From positions 1 to 5,544 of the forward strand of contig JAKSDL010000246.1 in assembly GCA_022360105.1 (NCBI GenBank): a DNA stretch of 5,544 bases, given 5' to 3'. The notes beneath the pieces were generated by a model. That model saw nothing but the letters and a program-made list of their open reading frames with translations. It made no database searches and was not told the DNA's origin. Origin of the DNA: Pseudomonadota bacterium. Lineage in GTDB: Bacteria; SAR324; XYD2-FULL-50-16; JAHJRI01. Made by a program: the position numbers and the translations under genes. Numbering within the stretch: the first letter of the stretch is position 1; the number at the start of each line of letters is the position of its first letter. Positions 1 through 5,327 of the stretch are shown piece after piece.

Positions 1-1428
1 GATTAAAATGTTCAGAACAGCTGTCACAACGATTAACAACAGCGCTTTGTCCAGTTTGTCGTCATCAAGAGCGCTGTCTACGTAGAATCCCAGGGTATCG
101 ATTCCCAAAATTCCGAGAATGGATGATTCTTTCATCATTACTTTCCAGCGATAACAGAGAAATGCCAGGAATTGACCGTATATTCTCGGAAGGAAATTAT
201 AGAAGTACTTGTTCGCTGCTTTTTGAGGATCATCCCTTTCAACCCGAATTTGATCTGCATGACCGGACATCAAATGAGCAGTAATGGCACCATTGTGCAG
301 CACAATCGCAATAATGGCAGGCAGCATGGACGGGCCCCAAAGAAGAATGAATACATAGGCAAATATATATTCAGGCGTTGTACGAATCATAACCATCAAC
401 ACATTAACGCCTTGTCGAATAGGTGCAGCCAGAAATCGTCTGCTTAATGCGGGAAAAACAAATAGTGCAAAAATCCCAGCTCCAACCAGGGCCACCTGGG
501 TGAGTATCATGGTGTTTAACGCCCCTGGTATTGCTTCATTCCCAAGCAATTCGGCAAACCATTGTAACACGCCTTCGACGTTCAACCTCAGACTGCCGGT
601 TCCATCGTAAAATCCTTCCCTTCGTACCGGCCAGGGCACCACCTCATACAAAAAACGCTTGATATTGAGCTGCGAAAAAGTGATCTCTTTCGAAACAAAT
701 ACAAGTGAAAGCACCGTATATGGTAGAAACAATGCCGGCTTAAACCAATATTTCAAAGACAGGATCACCAAATAGAAGGCAAACAATATGAAAAATGCTT
801 CGGAATATAATCCTTCACGAAAGGCTGTTTCCAGGTAAAATCCTAAAGTCGGCAGACCAATAAATCCTAAAACTGTGCTTGATCTCAAAGCACATTCAAA
901 CCGGTAGGTAGTGTAGTGGATCACCTTATCCCTGATCAGGGGGTAAATTCCGTAAAGGAATCTGCTGATTGCCGAGATGTTTTCGGGAAGACTATCCACA
1001 GCGGTTTTATCGGTTTCCTCATAGATCTCTGCATATACTTTTGCAAATACTCCTGAGTAGGGAATGGCGATGGCAAGAACACCACAGATAGGATTCAGCC
1101 CAACCAGGGGAATGAGCAGAAACGCCCAGAAAAGCTCATGAACAGATCTGGCCGCAGCACAAAGCATCCTGACCGGTCTTTTATGGAAAAATAGAGTTAA
1201 AATACTTCCCCAAAAAACTGCCAGAAAAATTCCGCTGAATCCGAATACAAGTGTATTCAACAAAGCCTGAAAGAATTCCCGCAAGGAAGTATCGGTCAGA
1301 AACGGAGTGATTGCCCCTTTGGCCATTCTCCCCGTCTCAAGCCAGGGATCAAGGGTTGTTATCTCCAGATCTGCAACCAAAAGACACAACAGGGCAATCA
1401 GTAAAAAAATCAGACTGGATCTAACCAT
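1..1428 (-). CDS. ABC transporter permease, two PhnE-like permease domains fused in one chain (partial, C-terminus beyond left edge)
   Basis: The frame opens with ATG at 1428-1426 and stays open for 476 codons to the left edge, so the C-terminus is missing. The start overlaps the last 8 nt of the upstream ATPase gene, which indicates translational coupling. The protein is a cytoplasmic-membrane component of an ABC importer. It contains two successive permease halves. The first has hydrophobic segments near residues 4-19, 55-80 and 98-126, then a cytoplasmic coupling loop (about 133-165, ending YGIYPLI) and the segment ALRSSTVLGFIGLPTLGFY (180-198). The second has segments near 305-326 and 342-385, a coupling loop about 386-418 (ending NFLPRIY), and MKESSILGILGIDTLGFY (432-449). 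Both match the PhnE-type 'R/E-S-vlG-i-G--giGf' region. Typical single-domain PhnE proteins are about 260-290 aa, so this is a tandem fusion. The usual conserved glycine in the EAA coupling loop is not seen in either half. The substrate cannot be read from the permease. Confidence 0.9.
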   Translation of the reverse strand, partial: MVRSSLIFLLIALLCLLVADLEITTLDPWLETGRMAKGAITPFLTDTSLREFFQALLNTLVFGFSGIFLAVFWGSILTLFFHKRPVRMLCAAARSVHELFWAFLLIPLVGLNPICGVLAIAIPYSGVFAKVYAEIYEETDKTAVDSLPENISAISRFLYGIYPLIRDKVIHYTTYRFECALRSSTVLGFIGLPTLGFYLETAFREGLYSEAFFILFAFYLVILSLKYWFKPALFLPYTVLSLVFVSKEITFSQLNIKRFLYEVVPWPVRREGFYDGTGSLRLNVEGVLQWFAELLGNEAIPGALNTMILTQVALVGAGIFALFVFPALSRRFLAAPIRQGVNVLMVMIRTTPEYIFAYVFILLWGPSMLPAIIAIVLHNGAITAHLMSGHADQIRVERDDPQKAANKYFYNFLPRIYGQFLAFLCYRWKVMMKESSILGILGIDTLGFYVDSALDDDKLDKALLLIVVTAVLNILI

Positions 1429-2074
1429 GATGATACAGCCTGGAAAGCATCGTTTCAGTGACTTCAGCTGCAGGGCAGTCAAAAAAAATGGTTCCGTCGT
1501 GCAGCCCGACAACGCGTGGAAAATACTTAAAGGCCAGTTCGAGGGAATGCAGGGCAAGAATAACCGTTGGTGCCGATCCCATCATTCTCAGAAGAATGTC
1601 TCCGGTAATTCCGGGATCAATCGCGGAAAACGGTTCATCCCCCAGCAGGATGTCGGGCTCACGAAAGATTGACCTGGCAATGGCCACTCGTTGTTGTTGA
1701 CCGCCGGACAATCGATAGACAGGTTCGAACAATTTATCTTCGAGAAACAGGTCTCCAAGAATTTTCTTGATCTCAGCATGAAATCGCTTCAGGGGTTTGA
1801 TCAGGTTGAACACATTAAGCAAGGTATTGTTTTGATCCAACCTCCCGCAATAGACATTGTGATATGCAGACAAACGAGGCACAAGATTCAGATGTTGATG
1901 GATCATGGCAACCCGTTTTTCGCTTTTCTGCAGGATTCGCTCTAACAGGGTTGTTTTTCCAACACCGCTGGGACCAATCAAGGCAACTTTTTCACCTTCA
2001 TCTATCTTGAGATTTATATCTGTCAATATCGGTTTTTGACCAACAGCAATGTTCTCGTTTTGGAAAGAAATCAT
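1421..2074 (-). CDS. ABC transporter ATP-binding protein (PhnC-like oxyanion importer ATPase)
   Basis: This 217-aa cytoplasmic ATPase powers the importer made of the flanking binding protein and permease. All nucleotide-binding motifs are intact: Walker A GPSGVGKT (34-41), Q-loop glutamine Q60, signature LSGGQQQR (122-129), Walker B DILLGDEP (141-148) with catalytic E147, the D-loop SAID (150-153), and the switch histidine H176 in LALHS. The chain is shorter than typical PhnC (about 250 aa) because the region between the Q-loop and the signature is compact and there is no C-terminal extension. The ATG at 2074-2072 lies only 2 nt after the stop of the binding-protein gene, with a weak GAG ribosome-binding element, so coupled translation is likely. 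Its 3' end overlaps the permease start by 8 nt. Assignment to the phosphonate/selenate-type group rests mainly on the neighbouring binding protein. Confidence 0.93.
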   Translation of the reverse strand: MISFQNENIAVGQKPILTDINLKIDEGEKVALIGPSGVGKTTLLERILQKSEKRVAMIHQHLNLVPRLSAYHNVYCGRLDQNNTLLNVFNLIKPLKRFHAEIKKILGDLFLEDKLFEPVYRLSGGQQQRVAIARSIFREPDILLGDEPFSAIDPGITGDILLRMMGSAPTVILALHSLELAFKYFPRVVGLHDGTIFFDCPAAEVTETMLSRLYHHG

Positions 2075-2076
2075 CT

Positions 2077-2934
2077 CTACTTGTCAAAAATTCCAATCAT
2101 CATTCCCGTTTTTAATATCGGTTCATAAAGCTCATTGGAGGCTTCAATAAAACCGGAACGTGGGAAGGATTCCAATAAACGTTTATCTTTCATGTTAATA
2201 AGTGCCAGCTTGACTTTTTTCGCAAATCCGTTACCAAACTGTTTGTCTACATCTCCGCGGATCGTCCAGTTATAATCAACATAGGCCGGTGTTTTCCAGA
2301 TGATTTTGACCTTATCGGCATCAACGTTTCCGGCTTTTACCTCATTTTCCCAAACCTTGTAATTTAACGCCCCAACCTGGTAACTGCCGGATTGAACGAG
2401 CGCCAGCGTTTTTGAATGATCACCTGAAAAACCTACTCTCCTGAAAACCTGCCTGGGAGACTTTTTAAAATAATCACGGATAAAGAATTCCGGCATCAAT
2501 CGCCCCGAGGTTGAGCCTTTTGAACCAAATGTAAAGGTTTTCCCCTTGATCCCTGTGGGGAACGCCTCAGTCCACTCAAGACCAGTACTCGTATTGGCGA
2601 TAAAATAGGTAACAAACTCCTGATCTTCAACCCCCTGGGCAATCGCTTCAGAACCAGGCACAGCCCTTCTGGCTTTGACACCTGAAAGCCCACCAAACCA
2701 GGCAAGTTGAACCTGGTTGTTTTTGAAAGCGGCTACAGATGCCGCATAAGACTTGACAGGAACATACGACACGGAAATGCCCAGGTTTGAGGAGAGATAT
2801 TCGGCTATTTTGCTGAAGCGCTCTATCAAGCGGGCACTGTTTTCGTCGGGAATGGCTGTAAATTTAAACTGACCGGCATTTGCCGAGGAAACAACCATTA
2901 ATTGCAATAGCAATAGAAGCAGGATTCTTTTCAT
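2077..2934 (-). CDS. Periplasmic substrate-binding protein of a PhnD-like ABC importer, putative selenate/oxyanion type
   Basis: This 285-aa secreted protein should capture the substrate in the periplasm and deliver it to the permease encoded downstream. Residues 1-20 form a Sec signal peptide (MKR, a run of leucines, then SSANA with cleavage after A20). There is no lipobox cysteine, so it should be soluble rather than a lipoprotein. The mature part is a type 2 periplasmic binding protein fold of the PhnD family: FTAIPDENS (25-33), YVPVKSYAASVAAF (57-70), LAWFGGLSG (77-85), FGSKGSTSGRLMPEFF (136-151), GFSGDHSKT (168-176) and WKTPAYVDYNW (213-223). In PhnD and PtxB proteins the STSG-type turn (here 141-144) binds the oxyanion. 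The AWFGGLSGV and FTFGSK-STSGRLMPE wording is what I recall for the branch annotated 'putative selenate ABC transporter periplasmic binding protein'. The start is supported by AAGGAAA at 2947-2941. Family is secure; the selenate substrate is inferred. Confidence 0.92.
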   Translation of the reverse strand: MKRILLLLLLQLMVVSSANAGQFKFTAIPDENSARLIERFSKIAEYLSSNLGISVSYVPVKSYAASVAAFKNNQVQLAWFGGLSGVKARRAVPGSEAIAQGVEDQEFVTYFIANTSTGLEWTEAFPTGIKGKTFTFGSKGSTSGRLMPEFFIRDYFKKSPRQVFRRVGFSGDHSKTLALVQSGSYQVGALNYKVWENEVKAGNVDADKVKIIWKTPAYVDYNWTIRGDVDKQFGNGFAKKVKLALINMKDKRLLESFPRSGFIEASNELYEPILKTGMMIGIFDK

Positions 2935-2940
2935 CTGTAT

Positions 2941-2947
2941 TTTCCTT
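2941..2947 (-). promoter_or_regulatory. Ribosome binding site of the binding-protein gene
   Basis: On the minus strand AAGGAAA lies 6 nt upstream of the ATG at 2934. This is the strongest Shine-Dalgarno element of the transporter operon and fixes the signal-peptide start. Confidence 0.7.
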
Positions 2948-3017
2948 GTAATGGTTTATAAATTGTGACTTCATACTTATGTTAAATTGATATTTTCTAT
3001 TAATCCAATTAATAATA

Positions 3018-3045
3018 TCTATAGTCAGTAAACTATAAATCACAA
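3018..3045 (-). promoter_or_regulatory. Candidate sigma70 promoter of the ABC transporter operon
   Basis: Reading the minus strand, TTGTGA (3045-3040) is followed after a 16-nt spacer by TATAGA (3023-3018). Both hexamers match the consensus moderately, and initiation would fall about 75 nt upstream of the binding-protein ATG. The perfect dyad at 3020-3037 lies between and over these elements. Other AT-rich pairs closer to the gene (for example TTGGAT followed by TAACAT) cannot be excluded, because the whole region is AT-rich. Confidence 0.35.
3020..3037. promoter_or_regulatory. Candidate operator, perfect inverted repeat over the transporter promoter
   Basis: TATAGT-CAGTAA-ACTATA has 6-bp arms that are exact reverse complements around a 6-nt spacer. 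It occupies the spacer and part of the -10 element of the candidate minus-strand promoter, where a bound repressor would block RNA polymerase. The TetR protein encoded divergently is the natural candidate. The arms are AT-only apart from one position each, so chance occurrence in AT-rich DNA is possible. Confidence 0.35.
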
Positions 3046-3122
3046 ATTTCAATCAAACCTGCAGCCAACCCAGTTCGTTGTGATCCTTTTATTAGGACAA
3101 TCATGAACCATAGAAAACATTT

Positions 3123-3153
3123 ATCTATGAATAGATTATGAATAGACATCTAT
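3123..3153. repeat. Cluster of short direct and inverted repeats between the divergent promoters
   Basis: TATGAATAGA occurs twice with an 11-nt period (3126-3135 and 3137-3146). Two small dyads overlap these copies: ATCTAT-GA-ATAGAT (3123-3136) and ATAGA-CA-TCTAT (3142-3153). An 11-nt period places both copies on about the same face of the helix, which suits cooperative protein binding. They lie just upstream of the candidate TetR promoter. The role is inferred from position only. Confidence 0.4.
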
Positions 3154-3167
3154 ACGGATAATTGTAA

Positions 3168-3197
3168 TTGACTGGAATATTATTTTAGAATTATATT
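3168..3197 (+). promoter_or_regulatory. Candidate sigma70 promoter of the TetR operon
   Basis: TTGACT (3168-3173, 5 of 6 to consensus) and TATATT (3192-3197, 5 of 6) are separated by 18 nt. This predicts a transcript starting near 3204 with a leader of about 38 nt before the TetR ATG. It is the best promoter match in the intergenic region. A perfect dyad covers the -10 element. Confidence 0.5.
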
Positions 3198-3200
3198 CTA
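3186..3200. promoter_or_regulatory. Candidate operator, perfect inverted repeat over the TetR -10 element
   Basis: TAGAAT-TAT-ATTCTA has exact 6-bp arms around a 3-nt centre and sits on the -10 box at 3192-3197. Autorepression through a dyad overlapping the promoter is the usual arrangement for TetR-family genes. Its arms differ from those of the dyad at 3020-3037, so the two may not be bound by the same protein. Confidence 0.4.
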
Positions 3201-3241
3201 GTTTTAAATTCTGTTTTTGTAATTCACATTTAAAACCGAAC

Positions 3242-3844
3242 ATGCCGAAAAAGAAAGGGATTCACTCAAAAACCGGCCAGCGCAGGTTGGAAATCATTCA
3301 AGCCGCCTTGTCCTGTTTTGATGAATACGGATTCAACGAGACAACCATTGAAGACATTCGAAAACGGTCGAATGCGTCCAGCGGTAGCATTTATCATCAC
3401 TTCAAAAGTAAGGATCAACTTGGTGCTGCTGTGTACCTGGAGGGTATTAAGCATTATCAGCAGGGAGTGCTTGAGCATATGGAGAAAAACAATACACCGA
3501 AAGGATTGATTGAATCGATGGTTGGTTTCTATTTTCAATGGATGAAAGACAATACTGCCTGGGCTCGCTATTTAATGCAGATGCGGCAGGAAGCATTTAT
3601 GGAATTATCGGCCAATTCCATTGTGTTTGAAAATAAACAGTACATAGAGCAACTCGCAGCCCTGTTTACACCAAAAATCAAGGCCGGAAAACTGAGAAAG
3701 CTTCCGTTGGAAATATATATTTCATTGATACTCGGTCCTTGTGAGTGTTACGGGCGTTTTTGGCTGGACAAAGTAACGGACGCGGATATTCGGCTCGCGA
3801 CCAGGGAAATAATTGAATCGGCATGGAATTCATTAAAAATGTGA
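3242..3844 (+). CDS. TetR/AcrR-family transcriptional regulator
   Basis: This 200-aa protein should be a dimeric DNA-binding repressor released by a small ligand. The N-terminal domain is typical: RRLEIIQAALSCFDEYGF (14-31) forms helix 1, and TTIEDIRKRSNASSGSIYHHFKSKDQL (from 34) is the helix-turn-helix with the hallmark GSIYHHFKSK (48-57). Residues 64-200 form the helical ligand-binding and dimerisation domain, including LGPCECYGRFWL (164-175). Total length is normal for the family. The ATG at 3242 has no clear Shine-Dalgarno sequence (TTAAAACCGAAC upstream), but it gives a standard basic N-terminus MPKKKG. The gene is divergent from the transporter operon and 36 nt upstream of the DUF6125-like gene, with which it is probably co-transcribed. 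Its ligand cannot be deduced, and control of the transporter is only inferred from the shared intergenic region. Confidence 0.93.
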   Translation: MPKKKGIHSKTGQRRLEIIQAALSCFDEYGFNETTIEDIRKRSNASSGSIYHHFKSKDQLGAAVYLEGIKHYQQGVLEHMEKNNTPKGLIESMVGFYFQWMKDNTAWARYLMQMRQEAFMELSANSIVFENKQYIEQLAALFTPKIKAGKLRKLPLEIYISLILGPCECYGRFWLDKVTDADIRLATREIIESAWNSLKM

Positions 3845-3870
3845 ACATAATACTTTCAATTGATATTTCA

Positions 3871-3877
3871 GGGAGGA
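3871..3877 (+). promoter_or_regulatory. Ribosome binding site deciding the start of the DUF6125-like gene
   Basis: GGGAGGA (3871-3877) lies 3 nt before ATG at 3881. It is a strong Shine-Dalgarno match, closely spaced. It favours the ATG at 3881 over an in-frame TTG at 3860, because the ribosome site would otherwise be inside the coding region. Confidence 0.75.
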
Positions 3878-3880
3878 CAC

Positions 3881-4408
3881 ATGAAAACCATTGATCAACT
3901 AAGCAGGGAAGAGATTATCATTGCCTTGAACAAGGATTGGATGACACACGATGGCATGTGGTTTTTTAACAGTGTAACGGAATTAGGGATCGAAAAAACC
4001 AACCAGCTGAACCTGGCAGCGATTGAAGGCATGACCCAGCTGGAAATTCATCGATTTAAAAAATTACTTGGGTTTAAAAAGGATCGGATCGAGTCCTTTG
4101 AGGAGTTTAAAGCGTTTTTCGGTGCGATTCGGAAATTATTCATTCCCGAATTCATGGGCAGCCATGTTGAATTTACCGACCACGACAGCGTTATCATGGA
4201 GATGGAAAAGGACAATTGTTTTGCTTACAAAGGCATTAAAAAAATGAATCAGCTGGATGAATACCGTTGCGGAGTTCTCTATCGCATTGAATTAATGTTT
4301 AAACATACAGGACTTCGTTACAAGGCTTCACACATGGCAGGAAAATGTTTGATGCATCACCAGGGTGCCTGCAAAGTAGAGTATCAGTTTGATTTTTCGG
4401 ATTTTTAG
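3881..4408 (+). CDS. DUF6125-like protein of unknown function, partner of the TetR gene
   Basis: This 175-aa soluble protein has no signal peptide and no membrane segment. Its N-terminus, LSREEIIIALNKDWMTHDGMWFF (from residue 7), and the following GIEKTNQLNLAAIEGMTQLEIHR resemble what I recall of DUF6125 proteins and related L-2-amino-thiazoline-4-carboxylate hydrolase-like or V4R-like domains. These are often found beside TetR regulators. Four cysteines (113, 130, 156, 164) are grouped in the C-terminal half. The segment AGKCLMHHQGACKVEYQFDF (154-173) combines two cysteines eight residues apart with HH at 159-160, a plausible metal or cofactor site. The TetR stop is 36 nt upstream, so the two genes form a small operon; the product may process or sense the TetR ligand. 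No reaction is known to me. Family assignment is by memory of sequence style; function is unknown. Confidence 0.8.
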   Translation: MKTIDQLSREEIIIALNKDWMTHDGMWFFNSVTELGIEKTNQLNLAAIEGMTQLEIHRFKKLLGFKKDRIESFEEFKAFFGAIRKLFIPEFMGSHVEFTDHDSVIMEMEKDNCFAYKGIKKMNQLDEYRCGVLYRIELMFKHTGLRYKASHMAGKCLMHHQGACKVEYQFDFSDF

Positions 4409-4414
4409 ATCCCC

Positions 4415-4438
4415 GGCGGCCACGTAGGGCCGCCCTAC
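4415..4438. repeat. GC-rich hairpin resembling a dispersed intergenic repeat, possible terminator between convergent genes
   Basis: GGCGGCC (4415-4421) pairs exactly with GGCCGCC (4428-4434) around a 6-nt loop. A second, mutually exclusive stem can form between GTAGGG (4424-4429) and CCCTAC (4433-4438). It lies 6 nt after the DUF6125-like stop, in otherwise AT-rich DNA. No run of Ts follows, so it is not a classical intrinsic terminator, though it could impede polymerase or protect the 3' end. The GTAGGG/GGCCGCC wording resembles short palindromic elements scattered between genes in Desulfobacterota and other phyla. That resemblance is from memory. Confidence 0.55.
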
Positions 4439-4440
4439 CG

Positions 4441-4617
4441 TTTGTCATCTGCGTCAATCAGAAATTCGAGGAAACAATAAACTTAACCTAATAATATTAT
4501 AGTAAGATGTAGCATGGGCAACTCGTTGAACAGCAATCAAAACAATAATGAGAAAAGACACTTTTAGCCCTAAGTAATAAAATCAATTAGGATTTTCATC
4601 GCAGGTATGGTGACTAT
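4441..4617. other. Convergent intergenic spacer
   Basis: The rest of the gap between the DUF6125-like gene and the GNAT gene is AT-rich. It contains only weak symmetries, such as ATAATATTAT and CCTAA/TTAGG 13 nt apart at 4569-4591. No convincing terminator, RNA gene or coding frame was found here. Confidence 0.5.
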
Positions 4618-5073
4618 TTACAGATATTTGGTCATAAAAACACTGTTTGGATCATCAATATAATCCGCAAACGGCTTGCAATGGCTAAAACCGAATGTTG
4701 AATATAGAGTTCGAGCCGGCTCGAACTCTTTCATAGCACCGGTTTCCAGACTGACCCGTTTGAATCCCTTGGCTTTTGCCTGGTCCAGGATAAAACAAAG
4801 CATGTGTCTGGCCACACCTTTCCTTAGATGCGTTGAGGCTGTCCGCATCGATTTTATCTCGGCATGTTCGGCATCAAGTCTTTTCAAAGCACCACATCCC
4901 ATCAATTCAGATCCTTCCCACACACACCAGAAGCTTATCCCTGGTTGTTTCAGTGAATCCAGATCAAGGGCATGAATACTCTCCGGAGGAGTGATTTCAT
5001 GCATGTGACGAAGGTGTTCGTTGAGTAACGCTTTGATCTCCGGTCCCGATAAATCATCAGTTTTAATCTGCAT
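4618..5073 (-). CDS. GNAT-family N-acetyltransferase (YsnE-like)
   Basis: This 151-aa cytoplasmic protein should transfer an acetyl group from acetyl-CoA to an amine of an unknown acceptor. The GNAT fold is visible: strand and turn ISFWCVWEGSELMGCGALKR (46-65), then the motif A region AEIKSMRTASTHLRKGVARHML (71-92), where RKGVAR is the pyrophosphate-binding loop. VSLETG (107-112) and the C-terminal ARTLYSTFGF (120-129), the usual motif B ending, follow. Length is normal for a single-domain GNAT. The wording ESIHALDLDSL and EIKSMRT is typical of the YsnE-like group of small acetyltransferases, whose substrates are mostly undefined. The ATG at 5073-5071 lies 2 nt after the stop of the 75-aa gene and has only a weak purine-rich site, so translation is probably coupled to it. 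Confidence 0.92.
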   Translation of the reverse strand: MQIKTDDLSGPEIKALLNEHLRHMHEITPPESIHALDLDSLKQPGISFWCVWEGSELMGCGALKRLDAEHAEIKSMRTASTHLRKGVARHMLCFILDQAKAKGFKRVSLETGAMKEFEPARTLYSTFGFSHCKPFADYIDDPNSVFMTKYL

Positions 5074-5075
5074 AA

Positions 5076-5303
5076 CTAATTATTTCTTTTGTGCTGCTTG
5101 GCCTTGCGTTCATTACCGCGTTTATAGTTTCCTGTGACCCTGGCCATCAGTTGCTGTTGATTTTCAAAGGAGCCACAAGAAACGTCTTCTATAAATCTCA
5201 TGGCTTTTTTACCGCCTATTTTGGTGACAATTTTGCCTTCACGTTTGATCACCACTTCACCGTTTTTACGGGTATCAAAAGTAAATCCAAGATCTTCTTG
5301 CAT
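5076..5303 (-). CDS. Small basic conserved-type hypothetical protein (75 aa)
   Basis: I do not recognise a named domain. The N-terminal part (1-40) alternates as beta strands: DLGFTFDTRKNGEVVIKREG, then KIVTKIGGKKAMRFIEDV. The C-terminal part is a short helix ENQQQLMARVTGNY (47-60) leading into a strongly basic tail KRGNERKAKQHKRNN. The tail suggests nucleic-acid or ribosome contact, as inference only. Small proteins with a similar RVTGNYKRGNER ending are, as I recall, annotated as hypothetical in several proteobacteria. AGGA (5315-5312 on the minus strand) lies 8 nt upstream of the ATG at 5303 and supports the start. It is followed 2 nt later by the GNAT gene and preceded by a 24-nt gap from the right-edge gene, so all three look like one operon. 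Confidence 0.8.
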   Translation of the reverse strand: MQEDLGFTFDTRKNGEVVIKREGKIVTKIGGKKAMRFIEDVSCGSFENQQQLMARVTGNYKRGNERKAKQHKRNN

Positions 5304-5304
5304 A

Positions 5305-5320
5305 TTAACAGTCCTGTTAA
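5305..5320. promoter_or_regulatory. Perfect 16-nt inverted repeat covering the ribosome binding site of the 75-aa gene
   Basis: TTAACAG-TC-CTGTTAA has exact 7-bp arms around a 2-nt centre. It lies in the 24-nt gap between the right-edge gene and the 75-aa gene, 1 nt before the start codon. On the minus strand the AGGA ribosome site falls at its centre. It could be a protein operator or, as RNA, a small hairpin holding the ribosome site. Either role is inference from position and symmetry. Confidence 0.4.
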
Positions 5321-5327
5321 ACAGCTA

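Larger units (their letters stand above)
2935..3241. other. Divergent intergenic regulatory region
   Basis: This 307-nt AT-rich stretch separates the binding-protein start (minus strand) from the TetR start (plus strand). It contains a candidate promoter in each direction, each overlapped by a dyad. Between 3109 and 3153 there is also a cluster of short ATCTAT/ATAGAT-type repeats. No riboswitch-like conserved structure or RNA gene was recognised in it, and no convincing protein-coding frame. Confidence 0.6.

Noticed and set aside
172..447. Plus-strand 91-codon frame
   Set aside because: It is antisense to the permease second domain, whose minus-strand frame is open throughout with clear membrane and coupling-loop motifs; the plus-strand product shows no recognisable features.
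1307..1945. Plus-strand frames across the permease start and ATPase gene
   Set aside because: They are antisense shadows of a gene with intact Walker A, signature and Walker B motifs.
2864..3052. Minus-strand 62-codon frame overlapping the signal peptide and intergenic region
   Set aside because: It overlaps the well-supported binding-protein start in another frame, covers the candidate promoter, and has no plausible ribosome site or family resemblance.
2935..3241. Riboswitch or small RNA in the divergent region
   Set aside because: No conserved riboswitch core, GC-rich stem or terminator/antiterminator pair could be recognised; the symmetry present is AT-rich and operator-like.
3860..3880. 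TTG start extending the DUF6125-like protein by 7 residues
   Set aside because: The extension would translate the GGGAGGA ribosome binding site that sits correctly before the ATG at 3881.
4569..4591. CCTAA/TTAGG inverted repeat as a terminator for the GNAT gene
   Set aside because: The stem is only 5 bp with a 13-nt loop and no T-run follows on the minus strand, so it is not distinguishable from chance.
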